Shown piece by piece: positions 33,051 through 43,794 of a stretch of 64,000 bases of DNA. The position numbers and the translations under genes were made by a program. The notes below the pieces were generated by a model. It worked only from the letters and a program-made list of their open reading frames with translations. It did not search any database and was not told the DNA's origin. The stretch is from Pyrus communis (lineage: Eukaryota; Streptophyta; Magnoliopsida; Rosales; Rosaceae), in contig NC_084810.1 in NCBI RefSeq assembly GCF_963583255.1, positions 9,693,853 to 9,757,852 on the forward strand, read 5' to 3'. Each line of letters begins with the position of its first letter. The stretch's first letter is position 1.

Positions 33051-35500
33051 AATATTGGACATGATTATCTTTTTCCTTCGGATTTATAAAGTCAATGTCA
33101 TTCTACTCTATTTATTTAAGAATTATGTGCTTCAATTAGTCATGCTTAGTTAAGAATTTGACAAAACTAAACCCCACAGACAAGGGAGTAATCATGTTGT
33201 TTGACTGGGATTTTACACGAAGGAAAATGATAAACACCTTTTTTTTTTCTTAATTTGTTCACACTCGTGTTAATCATGATTTTCGTGTTCGCTCGATTTA
33301 TTGAAATAAATAACTAAATCTATAAGGAAGTGCACGACAAGCTTAAGTAGTGTGAAAAACAACTCTCTACAACAACAGAAAAGGCAAAATGCCGTAATAG
33401 TTTTGAGAGAAAATTGTTCTCGGTAGTGAAAGGCGTATGAGGATTTTACTTTATTTTATTGTCATTTGATTCGATAAAAGCCGCATATCAAATATGAATT
33501 CAGAACGTCCTCTAATAAGATTATTGTTTTAAAAATTCTCACCTAGTGCCCTTTAGGTGGGGTCACCGTTCCGATTAATCTCCAAATGTTTGAAAATTAA
33601 GAAAAAACGTTTAAACAACCTAACCCACCCAAACCTACTTAGATACTCATCTAGGTCACGACTCTTTCTTTGACAAAAAATATGTAATTTTCATTTACAA
33701 TTTTATTTTTTTTCAAAAAATTGTAAAAAACTTGTTGAATACTTTAGATGAACACACATCATATACGTATTCCCTATGTTTACATTATGTCCTAAACATC
33801 ATAATATTTCTATCATTCAATTTTGCAACTTATGTATCCCTATGAAATTATGTATCTTTTTTTAAGTATAATCATACATTTATACGATACGTAATATATT
33901 TACTTAAATCCGCCTATGCTCCAACTTAGCCGCTAGGCCCCAACTCGTTGTCCGACAAACATCTAGCATCTTTTAGAACCTTAAATAAAATAGAAACTGT
34001 GTTTCATTGGATCAAATTTTACTGGATAGAATTATAATTAAGTGTATCTCATTTTTCTTTACCGAAGTATGGAATTTTTCCAAATAAATTGAGTAAATTA
34101 CCAAAGCTAATTTGAAGGTTGGACGGAATGGGTAATATACAATACAAGAAGCCCCAGAACCGTTTGTTTTGTCCACTTTACTCTCAAGTCGTACCATCCA
34201 ATAAATGTTGTAGGACGAAGATCAGAAAAGAGACAAGAGAACCAACAAACACTGTACCACGAAGATCAGAGATGAGAGACGAGATCCAACAAACACTGCT
34301 ACTCCTTTTGGTGTTGTATATATCAATCAAGCATGATGACCGACGTCCTTACATTGATTCAATTACATAAGTCACATACAACTACTTGTCAGGCTTATTT
34401 ATCACACAACTAACTTTTCGATAAGAAAAATAGATATGTAATTGTATATAATTGATAATTGTATAATTGGTTACACTTACAATTTTCTACAGCTTCCAAA
34501 CTCAAAGCTGAATATTTTTATGGTGATGGAAGTGCTAATTATTTACCAAACCATTCAATCAAAATTAGTCTTAATTAATTAGTATGCTAATTAATTAAAA
34601 TTTTCAACAGAAAGGTCGAAGGCGGTTGCTTTAGATTTCATGCAAACAACAAAATAGTTGCAATAACGGGTGACGTTGAAGATCAATCGGCAGTGTTGAC
34701 ATGATGTATGATATGAAATTCAAAAATTAATTCAAGATAAGGACCTGTCGTCTGGACCTGTCTGTCTCCTGCATGTGTTGATTTTATGAATAAAAGGCCA
34801 AAAGCCATTTCATCATATATTAGGGAAGCAAAAGACCATTTGATCGTGTAGGTTCAACATTTCTGTACTCCTTTTATTTTCATATTTGGTATATCTACTT
34901 AGGGTTTCGACTATACTCTCGATCGAGCACTATATATTTAGATAGCGTTCAAACTGTAAGTATCACGTCTGCAGCACATCATGATGTCTTTATATATGTT
35001 AGTGTTTTAAAAAAAAACTCGTCCCCCAATGCGACTAGGTGGCTTTAGAAGCGGAGTGACAGAAAAATTGCCTCTATTTTGTCAGAGTCGGCGAAAACTC
35101 GTCTACGATCCGTGGAGGCGCGATTCAAGGCATTCAATTGGGCATAATGTTACCGAAATTTTAAAAAAAAAAAAAAAAATTAGTTGAAATGGGTTTTTAG
35201 TTACAGAGCAGTTACTGTGTTTTTTCGTTTTAGAGCTTGTAGAAGGTGAAGAAGACTTTTAATTATAAAAAATTTTGAATGCAAGATGAGATTTTTAGAG
35301 TACAATAACAAATCCCTTTCAAAAAAACTAAAAGATAAGTACAAAAAAAAAAAAAAAAAAAAAAAAACAATTTTGTATTTTTAATATTCATTTAAAGAAA
35401 ATACTCAAGAGACTTTTATACTTTTTATATTATTTATAGATCCAAAAAATCGTGTGGCCAGAACGAAAAAAGTACTGATACATCATTTTTGTTTTTATTA
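33051..35500. other. Long intergenic AT-rich stretch, no gene
   Basis: No credible coding frame. The block 33530-33990 has GC-rich patches (CACCTAGTGCCCTTTAGGTGG; CCGCCTATGCTCCAACTTAG) of a kind seen in old plant repeats, and a similar patch occurs at 35020-35140 (GCGACTAGGTGGC). Poly-A runs at about 35162-35178 and 35343-35367 suggest retroposed debris. None could be assigned to a family. Confidence 0.45.
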
Positions 35501-35509
35501 TTATTATAT

Positions 35510-35660
35510 GTTATCTTTGTTTTTGGGTGCTTTATATATAGACAAAAACTTTCGCTATATTTCAAAGAATTCCATTAGTTTTTAAACATGTCAACAAGAG
35601 ACAAAAACATAAAAATAACTAAAGCCCAATCCAAAAACATGGAAAAAAAAAGTTTTAAAA
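35510..35660. repeat. Dispersed repeat shared with 49915-50045
   Basis: The string around CATTAGTTTTTAAACATGTC ... ACAAAAACATAAAAATAACTAAAGCCCA matches the region at about 49960-50025 (CACTAGTTTTTAAATATTTT ... ATACAAAAACAACTAAAGCCCA). Same orientation, about 120 bp alignable by eye. Unknown repeat family. Confidence 0.5.
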
Positions 35661-35683
35661 TACCAGTCATACCCCTAAGGCTT

Positions 35684-35895
35684 TAGGGTTGGTTTGGTAT
35701 TGTTGTGCTTTGAAAAAAAACTGCATCTACTGTGCTGTGAGAATAAGCTCATTTTTGCTGCTTCACGTTTTCAGCTTTTTTTCACCCAAAACTATGAAAA
35801 TAAGTTGTTTTAAGTGTTTATCAAACACCTTTTTGAGCTCAGCTTTTTTTGATACCCACTTTTTATAAAATCACCTTAGTACCAAACTAGTGCTT
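35684..35895. mobile_element. Small TIR element, hAT-like MITE
   Basis: About 210 bp with inverted ends GGGTTGGTTTGGTATTG (left) and, reverse-complemented, AGCACTAGTTTGGTACTAAG (right). The interior is self-complementary-leaning (CAGCTTTTTTTCACC; TTGAGCTCAGCTTTTTT). The GTTTGGTA terminus is typical of plant hAT-type MITEs. An 8-bp target duplication could not be read confidently. Confidence 0.5.
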
Positions 35896-35939
35896 AGAGT
35901 TGTTAATAGAATCCAACCTTCACAACTCCAACAAATTAA

Positions 35940-37250
35940 TATGTGCCATAAACTCAACACATCCTCGACTATTTCTGTAGAATCAGTTTTGAAAATATAT
36001 GCAAAATTAGTTTGTATCATTTATTACTAGAATCAATTCAACCCGTTCTTGACCATTTTTGCAAAATTAGTTCAACTCATCATCGACCATTTTTGCAATT
36101 TTTGTAGAATCAGCTCAACCCGTATTCGATCATTTTTGCAGAATCAGTTTAACCGTCCTTGACCACTTTTGCCAAATTAGTTCAACCCATCTTCGACCAA
36201 TTTTGCAGAATCAGTTCAATCCGTCATCTACCATTTTTGCATAATCAATTCAACCTTCCTATTTCATTTTTACATAATCAATTCAATTAGTCTTCGACCA
36301 TATTTTGCAGAATCAGTTCAACCCGTCATTGACCAATTTTGCATAATTAGTTCAACATGTTTTCCCATCATTTTTCCAGAATCAGTTCAACCATCCTCTT
36401 TCATTTTTGCAGAATCAATTCAATCGATCTTCGACCATTTTTGCAGAATCAGTTCAATCGTCGTCGACTATTTTTGCAGAATCAGTTCAACCTGTCCTCA
36501 ACCATTTTTTGCATAATCAATTTCAACCCATCTTCGACCATTTTTCCAAAATCAAGTTCAACCCATCCTGCATAATCAAGTTCAACTAGTCTTCGAACAT
36601 TTCTGCAAAATTAAATTCAACCTTCTTCGATCATTTCTACAGAATCAGTTCAACTCGTCTTTGACTATTTTTGTAGAATCAGTTTAGCTTGTCCTCGACC
36701 ATTTTTGCAAAATCAATTAAACCATACCATTTTTGCTTTCATCTCGTCCTCCATTATTTCTACAGAAATCAGTTCAAACCATCTTCAACCATTTTTGCAG
36801 TTCAACTCGTCCTTGACCATTTTTGTAGAATTAGTTCAACATGTCTTCCACCATTTATGCAGAATTAGTCAAATCAATCCTCGACTATTTTTGCATAATC
36901 AGTTCAACCCATCCTCGACTATTTTTGCAGAATCAGTTCAATCCATTCTCAACCAGTTTTGTAGAATCAGTTTAACCCGTCTTCAACCATTTTTGTAGAA
37001 TCAGTTTCAAATACATATAGAATCATTTTGTATAATTTTAGTAGAATCTGTTTGTATATGTTCAACAAAACTACATACATGTCATCAGTCCAACCGCTTC
37101 TCGACCATGTTTGTAGAATCAGTTCCATGTTTATAGAATCAGTTTTGTATACATTTTAGTATAATTAGTTTGTATATTTTTCACAAAACTACATAATTGT
37201 CATCAATTCAACCTCTCTTCGGCCATTTTTTTTTGCAGATTCAATTTCAA
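35940..37250. repeat. Minisatellite, about 34-35-bp unit, about 30 copies
   Basis: Degenerate head-to-tail repeats of a unit reading roughly TTTTGCAGAATCAGTTCAAC followed by CCGTCCTCGACCAT. About thirty copies fill 35990-37010. A looser, partly duplicated segment of about 165 bp (CAAAACTACATA...GTCATCA) follows to about 37250. Translations give runs such as FLQNQFN, but stops and frame changes between units argue against coding. Confidence 0.85.
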
Positions 37251-37322
37251 AATATATGTAAGAAACAAAATAGAGACCAAAGGTTTTTTTTAAATTTTTT
37301 AATTTAGAATACAACCATGAAG

Positions 37323-39469
37323 TGTGACAGCCCGTTCCGAAAATTTTTAAAACGTACGCGTGAAAAGACGATTTTGCCCCTAGTGTGATTTTTTTACGTT
37401 GTGTGGTTGTTTTGAGCTTGGTGTGGCTGGTTGTGGACCACACACATTTCCTTCACCCTTTCCCTGCCCTGCACCCTGTCCTGTGCCCTTTCCCTTCCCC
37501 ATTTTCTATCCCATTTGTACGGACATACCCCAAAACCCTTGTAATCTTCACAGATCGAAGAAACAAAGTACATATCCATGCTCATGAGGTTCGTAGAAGT
37601 TCAACCATACCCATTTCAGGTAAGGATACCTTCGTTTTCACGTCGAACTCGGGATACCCAATTTTTGTCACTGTTCATGCACACGTTAATTCTTGTGTTT
37701 TTGGGAATTCCAAGCTTGTAGGAAGCTTGGTGAGGTCCTTAGGAGGCTCGGGGTGGTTCGTTTGAAGGTTTTGGACGTCAGGATCATAAGTGTCGAGGTT
37801 GGCTGGAGTTGGGGGTGTTTTCCCGGCGAGATCCCGTGTGTTTTAGCACTTGAAAGTGGTATGAACTTGTTCCTCTTGTTGTAAGCTTCATTTTGGTACC
37901 AATTTTGTGAAATTTGGTTGAAAAACGAAGAAGATACGAAGTTTTAAAGATTTCACGATTTTCCGGCGTTGGTGACGGCGCCGGAGAAGACGACGGAATA
38001 TTCCGTCAGTTTGGACGGAATATTCCTAATGGTATTAACGGAATCCGTCAAAGTTAACGAAATATTCCTGACGGTGTTAACTGACGCCGTCAGCGTGCCA
38101 AGCACGTGCCTGCGCGTGGCCGTGCCTTGGCCGGCACGTGGGGGCGTGTGCGACGGTGAAAATTTTTTCTAAAAATATGGGGATGTTCCTGAGGTTGAGT
38201 AGATCACGTTGATGTATTCATACACCCCATTTGAGCATTGAATGAGAAGTTATTTCTTAAGGTTGGTTATGTGTTTTAAAATTAACGTTTTTATAGTTGT
38301 TCCGCATATAGGTGATACCTATCCCGAGGACGAGTGTGGTCACTCGAGGCAAGGGGGTTACGACCCTTCCACATACCAGTGAGTTGGCTTTTGGTTTTCT
38401 GTATATACCTATATACTTATACTTTTCCCAGAAAGTGAAATGAAATGTTTATTCGTTTATATGCCATGCTTATAGTTTGTTGTTTATTTACGCATTATGA
38501 ATCACATATGTTTATATATGTTTGGTGCTGCGGACACACAGGTAAGTGCCAGGTGAGTTATGATTTATGTTTACGTTCAGTAGTGACTTGAGATGCTTAG
38601 AAAGCTCATAACCTGCACCCCCGGTGTTAGTGTTCCCGCCCAGAGTTGGGCACAGTCCTTCACGTGATGTTCACCTCCCGCACCACACGCTCATCTTGGA
38701 TCCAAGTTAGGTGCACAGTCCTGTCGTACAAACCACTTTAGGTGGTTTCGACTCGTAGGTGACCCGCGATTATTCGCCCAGCCTTCACGTGATTGTAGCA
38801 CTTGAGCGTACTTATATTACACCCAGGCTTGTCATACAGACCACTTTAGGTGGTTCCGACTCGTGTGCAGGCATAGTTAGTGAGATGGAGATTTGAGCTC
38901 TAGATTCAGCCGTACAGGTCACGTTAGGTGACTCCGGCTGACAGATCATATGGCATTGATGTGATATTACCTGAGTACTTGCATTTTACTTCGAGGTTTT
39001 GACATGGCATATTTCTGAGCATGACTTATTTATATATATGTTCTATTTTCTGGGAAGTATACAGGTTTTACGGCGAGGGGTTAGAACTTATTTATTAAAT
39101 GGTTTTCGAAAAGCTTTGTTTTTGCCCACTCACGCTTTTGTTTTGCACCCCTCCAGGTTCTAGTTGGCTAGCATGTTTGGTGGCTTCCCGGAGGATTTCC
39201 CTGGCATATCTGACAGACTATCACCAGTGTAGGACCACCTTCGGGTGTGCTTTTGTTGTGTCGTTTTCTCCCGGACTGCATCAGGTCTTCGTGCTCTGAA
39301 CTTTGTGTTCACACTTACGCTTGCACATGTTTGTTTTTACTTGTGTAAAGCTGGTTTTTACTTATTCGTACTATTTTTATTATTATTTTATTAGCTTCCG
39401 CACTGTGCACATGGTTACGTCACTTCCACGTGACGGCCAGCATGCCCTGATCTCGATCGGAGTGTGTCA
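37323..39469 (+). mobile_element. Solo Gypsy-type LTR with TSD
   Basis: A 2147-bp block starting TGTGACAGCCCG and ending GAGTGTGTCA, flanked by a perfect TGAAG duplication (37318-37322 and 39470-39474). No gag or pol is adjacent, so this is a solo LTR left by recombination between two LTRs. Within it are a CT/C-rich leader zone (37440-37500), a GC-rich hairpin-prone zone (38090-38150) and three copies of a small hairpin (see findings). Several short frames (e.g. 37385-37765) are not recognised as proteins. The termini suggest a Gypsy element of the long-LTR kind. Confidence 0.85.
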
Positions 39470-39474
39470 TGAAG

Positions 39475-40015
39475 TATCTCATAACGTAAAGAAAAACAAA
39501 ATACACGTTTCAAAAAAATGACTTCACAAACAAGCACAAAAAATTCAAAAGAGAATGTTTTTCTCAATCATTAAGTGAAACAACCATATAAACTATAATT
39601 TAAAAGAGACAACTTTTTTCTCAATCCTTAAATGAATGGAGCAACCCTATATGAAAAACTAACTAATTACATATGGAAGGTTTTGAGATCACTTCTACCA
39701 CTTTTAAATTACTCATGCATAAAGTACTCTTTAGTATTTCCATTCTCCACCCTATCCTTCTTCTCATGAATTTCTTCCGATACTTCTTATACTTCTCATG
39801 AGATTATTTTGGCAATAGTACCCTCTCTCAAAAAAGACAACTCAAACATTGCAGAGGTCACATGGGTTTCCCCTTCTAACATGAAAAATTAAGATGGACT
39901 TAATTTTCAGGTGAAGATCCATGCTAACTGAAAATTCAAAGAAAACACATGAGTCCTAGGAGATTGCCACTTTCTATCCAACCTGTATCCCTCCATTCGG
40001 AATCGATCCCGACAC
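39475..40015. other. Intergenic DNA, no gene seen
   Basis: AT-rich sequence between two solo LTRs. No coding frame or RNA gene supported. Confidence 0.6.
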
Positions 40016-40020
40016 ATTCT

Positions 40021-40771
40021 TGTTGGAGAACAATTTAGAAACAATAAAATAACAGAAATATAGAACCGAAATACTTATACTTTATTATTCAAAAAATAGT
40101 TGCAATACAGAATGCAATTACACAATAATTACAAAAAATTAAAATGATACTAACTTGAATGAACTGAAGGTAGAGGCTAGCACAAACGCTATGTCCTTCG
40201 AACAGTATTAATGTCTCACTCGTGTACTTGTAGTTCTACAACGTCTGCTCGACCAGAATACAACTACCTAATTCTACAACCCGCACTGGATTATAGAATT
40301 CTAGCGAATTGCTTTGTGTGTTTACTCTCTGGAAATTTTGTACAGGAGACAAGGAGGAAGAAAAGATGATTTTTGATGGAACTGAGGACTCCAGTTATAT
40401 AGGCTCATTCATACCTTTTCAAACACCTTTTGGATGTATCTGAAGCTATACAACTCTTTCCAAAGAGTTGTGTCTATTAATCAAAACGGTTTTAATTAAT
40501 TTAATTAAAAACTTTCGAAATTAAAACTAATTGATCAGATTAATTTTAATTCCTTGGCCCCAAGGCCCAAGGCCCTTGTCTTGATTAATTAATATTAATA
40601 TAATAGTATAATCATCAAGCCTAATCCACACAACCATAAGGCCCAAGCCTTCAATCCGTTTCCAAATGGTCCAAGTTCTAATTACTAAGAAGAAGGAATA
40701 AGCCTATATAAAGGCTAGTGAAAAACCATTGTTGCCCGATGTGGGACAAGAGGGGTCTCAAAACTCTTACA
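40021..40771 (-). mobile_element. Solo LTR, 751 bp, with TSD
   Basis: Read on the minus strand it starts TGTAAGAGTTTTGAG and ends TTCTCCAACA, so it has TG...CA ends. It is flanked by a perfect ATTCT duplication at 40016-40020 and 40772-40776. A promoter-like GAGCCTATATAACTGG sits at about 40408-40393 on the minus strand, and a poly(A)-signal-like AATAAAG near 40083. No internal domain is attached. The superfamily is not determined. Confidence 0.85.
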
Positions 40772-40839
40772 ATTCTACCCCTCCTCAGTTCGTTCGATCT
40801 CCAACTCTATCTCTCTGGAAGTAGCAGAGGATGATGGCA

Positions 40840-41165
40840 ATCTCAGCAATGGGCTGGTGCTGCGGCAACATGCCCTTGCCCAAGACCTTGAAGAAGTCGT
40901 ATTGAGTCACATTGATGAGTAGCACGTCTTCCTTAGCCTCCTAGGGAAGGAGTGACCAGAGCTCATCAAAGTTGACGATGGAGCAATAAAACTTGCTGCG
41001 AAGCTTGTGAAAGTATGTCATACCGACTTTATTGAAATACCTGGCGTCCAGTGGTGGTGCATGCCTCCGGCGTTACCGCGACCACCGGAGATGTATGCAG
41101 TGCTTACCTATACCGTAACCGGCGTTGACACCTCTCTTATTGCGTCGTGGTCATCTTTTCTCTCT
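40840..41165 (-). pseudogene. RPL27A: RPL27a (uL15) ribosomal protein pseudogene
   Basis: Minus-strand pieces read IGKH, then [13 protein letters not shown], a gap, [30 protein letters not shown], a stop, then NVTQYDFFKVLGKGMLP. These are consecutive landmarks of the cytosolic 60S protein L27a ([35 protein letters not shown], VLGKGxLP). A short deletion, a one-base frameshift before YFNKVGM and an in-frame TAG break it, and both ends are missing or diverged. No introns are seen, so a retrocopy is likely. It sits directly beside the solo LTR at 40021. Confidence 0.85.
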
Positions 41166-41209
41166 TTGTGCTCAGAGTTTGTACCTCCTCCACTCATCTA
41201 GCTAGGATT

Positions 41210-41860
41210 TATACGCCTCCACCTTTTCAAATATGAGAGTATTTTTGTAATTTACACTCTAGAAAAAACAAAAAAAAGTACTAATGATGTCATCTTACAT
41301 ATGTATTAACTTTTGTCGCTATTTGAAATGTTTAAAAAAGTGTTATCTCAATATATAATTCTTCGCTTCATGCCTCAAGCCTTTCGCTTAGACAAAGCTA
41401 TCTGTGAAACGTCTCACCTACGCCTCGTTTATAAAACATTGATATGTGTACATGGTTTTCATTTGTAAATGGAATGAAGTAATTAATTAAATGTTGGCCT
41501 TTTCTTTCTTTCTTTTTTTTTTTTTTTTTCATTTTGCAATGTTATTTGGAGATTAGTATCATTATCATTTAAAGATCAACTCTTAAAAAAATCAGCCAAA
41601 TTAGAAATTGTTTGAACTGTTGAAGTAATGTTTGTCAAAATTGTTTAATTGAGAAACTAACATGCATATCTATATATTGGATAACCATTAGATGACTAAA
41701 CGAATTCAAATTTAGTTTTGCACATATGATCTTTAAAGGGTGACTTAAAAAATAAATGGTTATATTATCATGCAATATTGTAGAACAAAAAAGAAAGACA
41801 AAAATGTTGCTAACATTCTCCATATATCAAATGAAATGTTTAATAAGTGCTACAATTTTT
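41210..41860. other. Intergenic DNA with degraded repeats
   Basis: No gene. A patch at 41350-41440 (CTTCGCTTCATGCCTCAAGCC ... CACCTACGCCTCG, spelled in parts) resembles old repeat debris also seen near 33900 and 35030. A poly-T run lies at about 41513-41530. Confidence 0.45.
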
Positions 41861-42300
41861 TTTGCGGTTAACTACAAATAACTACCCAATCTTAAGTGGT
41901 AATTTCAAATTGGTCCCGACCTTTTAATATGTTCCAATGACAACCTAATGTTTTCGGGAATTGGACATTCATTAGGTCATCAACATTAAGTGATGACCTG
42001 GATAAGTATTGAATCGTGCTTCATTCTCACGTCATCTATAAAGATCTAAATCTATAAACTGATCCTTTTAAGTAGACAAATATAACATTTATCTTGGCTA
42101 AGAATTGTTCATTTGAGGATTCAAAATTCCATAAGTAAGTGAAAATCAACTTCCATATTTGTCTATGCCATCACTTAACATTAAAGGCATTATCAATTAA
42201 CGGTGATGACATCATCACTTAGCATTGGTGACCTAACAAGTGTCCATTCTTTCTAAATGTTAGGTAGGTATAGGAAGGTATTGAGATAATTTGGCATCAC

Positions 42301-42593
42301 TAACACACCCTGTCCTAAGGAGGGCGTGCTGGCACGCCCGGGCCCGCTCCACCACCGTAGCACGATATTATCCGTTTTGGGCCCCGACTACGTCCTCATG
42401 GTTTTGTTTCTGGGAACTCACACGAGAACTTCCCAATGGGTCACCCATCCTGGGAATGCCCTCGAGTGCTACTCACTTAACTTCGGAGTTCTTACGGAAC
42501 CCGAAGCCAGTAAGCTCCCAAAAGGCCTCGTGCTAGGTAGGAATGAGAATATACATATAAAGATCACTCCCATGGGCGATGTGGGATGTCACA
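42301..42593 (-). repeat. Cassandra LTR A, inverted
   Basis: Minus strand starts TGTGACATCCCACATCGCCC at 42593 and contains the 5S-like block (CTCCGAAGTTAAGTGAGTAG, GGATGGGTGACCCATTGGGA). Its far end (GGGTGTGTTA at 42310-42301) diverges from the ends of LTRs B and C (GGGATGTGACA), and about 40 adjacent bases differ as well, so this is another LTR variant. Confidence 0.8.
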
Positions 42594-42875
42594 ATCTCAC
42601 AATCGCCCAAAGGAGTGATCCTTATATGTATATTCCCATCCCTACCTAGCACGAGGCATTTTGGGACCTCACTGGCTTCGGGTTCCGTAGGAACTCAGAA
42701 GTTAAGCGAGTAGCGCGCGAAAGCATTCCTAGGATGGGTGACCCATTGGGAAGTTCTCATGTGAGTTCCCAGAAACAAAATCGTGAGGGCGTAGTCGGGG
42801 CCCAAAGCGGACAATATCATGCTACAGTGGTGGAGTGGGCCCAGGAAGTGGTCCCGCCCGGGTCGGGATGTGACA
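42594..42875 (+). repeat. Cassandra LTR B with 5S-like core
   Basis: Contains AGAAGTTAAGCGAGTAG (A-box region of 5S genes) and GGATGGGTGACCCATTGGGA (intermediate element and C-box), ending TCGGGATGTGACA. The first bases are merged with the start of inverted LTR A (palindromic TGTCACA at 42587-42593). Pol III promoter activity from the 5S-like part is known for the family. Confidence 0.85.
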
Positions 42876-42876
42876 A

Positions 42877-42891
42877 TTTGGTATCAGAGCC
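42877..42891 (+). other. Cassandra primer binding site
   Basis: TTTGGTATCAGAGCC directly after LTR B. This is the standard plant site complementary to the 3' end of initiator tRNA-Met. Confidence 0.9.
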
Positions 42892-43037
42892 TAGGTTGCA
42901 GTCCTGTATATCTTGAGAATTTCTTTGTGTCTTCTGTCAGAACTATACCGCCTCGAAGTGAGCCACGTCGTTCAGATGAGCCTAACCCTGGTTGCGTGTG
43001 TGCCGACGAGGACATCAGACCCCTAAGGGGGGTGGAT

Positions 43038-43324
43038 TGTGATATCCCACATCGCCCAGGGGAGTGATCCTTATATGTATATTCTCATCCCTACCTAGCA
43101 CGAGGCCTTTTGGGAGCTCACTGGCTTCGGGTTCTGTAGGAACTCCGAAGTTAAGCGAGTAGCGCGCGAGAGCATTCCAAGGATGGGTGACCCATTGGGA
43201 AGTTCTCGTGTGAGTTCCCAGAAACAAAACCGTGAGGGCATAGTTGGGGCCCAAAGCGGACAATATTGTGCTACGGTGGTGGTGCGGGCCCAGGAAGTGG
43301 TCCCGCCCGGGTCGGGATGTGACA
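43038..43324 (+). repeat. Cassandra LTR C with 5S-like core
   Basis: Starts TGTGATATCCCACATCGCCC and ends GGGATGTGACA. The 5S-like block spans roughly 43106-43220 (AACTCCGAAGTTAAGCGAG ... GGATGGGTGACCCATTGGGA ... AGTTCTCGTGTGAG). A purine-rich AAGGGGGGTGGA lies just upstream, at 43025-43036, as the polypurine tract. Confidence 0.9.
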
Positions 43325-43362
43325 ATCACCCCTAAAGGTGCGCAATTATTCGTATTTAACCA

Positions 43363-43790
43363 TTTAAAAAAATTAAAATAAAATTACAAAAATAATCATT
43401 TTAGGATCCCTCACTTCCTTACACGCGTCAATGTAAAAGATAATAGACCTCTAACCCTCACAAAAAATCCCTATTTTGGTTATGATCATGTGTGTTCCCG
43501 TAAATTTGAGTGAGATTGTTCTTATTATATATCATGCACATTTTAAAGAATGAAAAATGTGGTCATGGTTAGGTAGCTACCGTCATTTTCTAGTTTGCTA
43601 GATCATAAAGTCAGACTAATCAATCAAAAACAACACCAGCACATAATTTTGGACCTTTTATTAGAAATTGATAGAACTAGAATATGTGAAGGTGATATAT
43701 TTTGACAAATGTACAAGATCTAGCAAAGTCAGCGAATATTATTTGAAGTTGAGGGTTTGGAAGAATGTACGGCTCTTCACAGTCAGCCAA
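43363..43790. other. Intergenic DNA, no gene seen
   Basis: AT-rich, no supported coding frame. AGTCAGCGAATATTATTT at about 43727 resembles the left flank of the retroposon that follows. Confidence 0.5.
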
Positions 43791-43794
43791 TATT

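Larger units (their letters stand above)
42301..43324 (+). mobile_element. Cassandra TRIM complex, three LTRs
   Basis: Cassandra is a terminal-repeat retrotransposon in miniature whose LTRs carry a 5S-rRNA-like segment. Here LTR B (about 42594-42875), a 162-bp interior and LTR C (43038-43324) form a normal element on the plus strand. An extra LTR A (42301-42593) lies head-to-head on the minus strand, touching LTR B. The duplication ATCAC at 42296-42300 and 43325-43329 flanks the whole complex. There is no protein-coding capacity; mobility depends on other elements' enzymes. Confidence 0.85.
41864..43362. mobile_element. Long-TIR element split by a Cassandra insertion
   Basis: Left arm from 41864: GCGGTTAACTACAAATAACT ... 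CAAATTGGTCCC ... ATTGGACATTCATTAGGTCA. The right arm, reverse-complemented, gives AATGGTTAAATACGAATAAT ... CCAAATTATCTC ... AATGGACACTTGTTAGGTCA. The arms pair over 100 bp or more. The right arm is interrupted between 42300 and 43330 by the Cassandra complex; removing 42301-43329 restores the arm. The original element would be about 470 bp. Long TIRs suggest a Mutator-like or foldback element, with no transposase. Confidence 0.65.

Noticed and set aside
36357..36998. Repeat-protein gene from the minisatellite frames (FLQNQFN runs)
   Set aside because: Units shift frame and contain stops; the protein-like pattern is produced by the DNA repeat itself.
37385..37765. 126-codon open frame in the solo LTR
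   Set aside because: No recognisable domain, lies in LTR sequence, low-complexity Pro/Phe stretch.
42800..43260. Possible genuine 5S rRNA gene
   Set aside because: The 5S-like blocks sit inside Cassandra LTRs bounded by TG...CA ends, a primer site and a TSD, and the 5' third of 5S is not matched.
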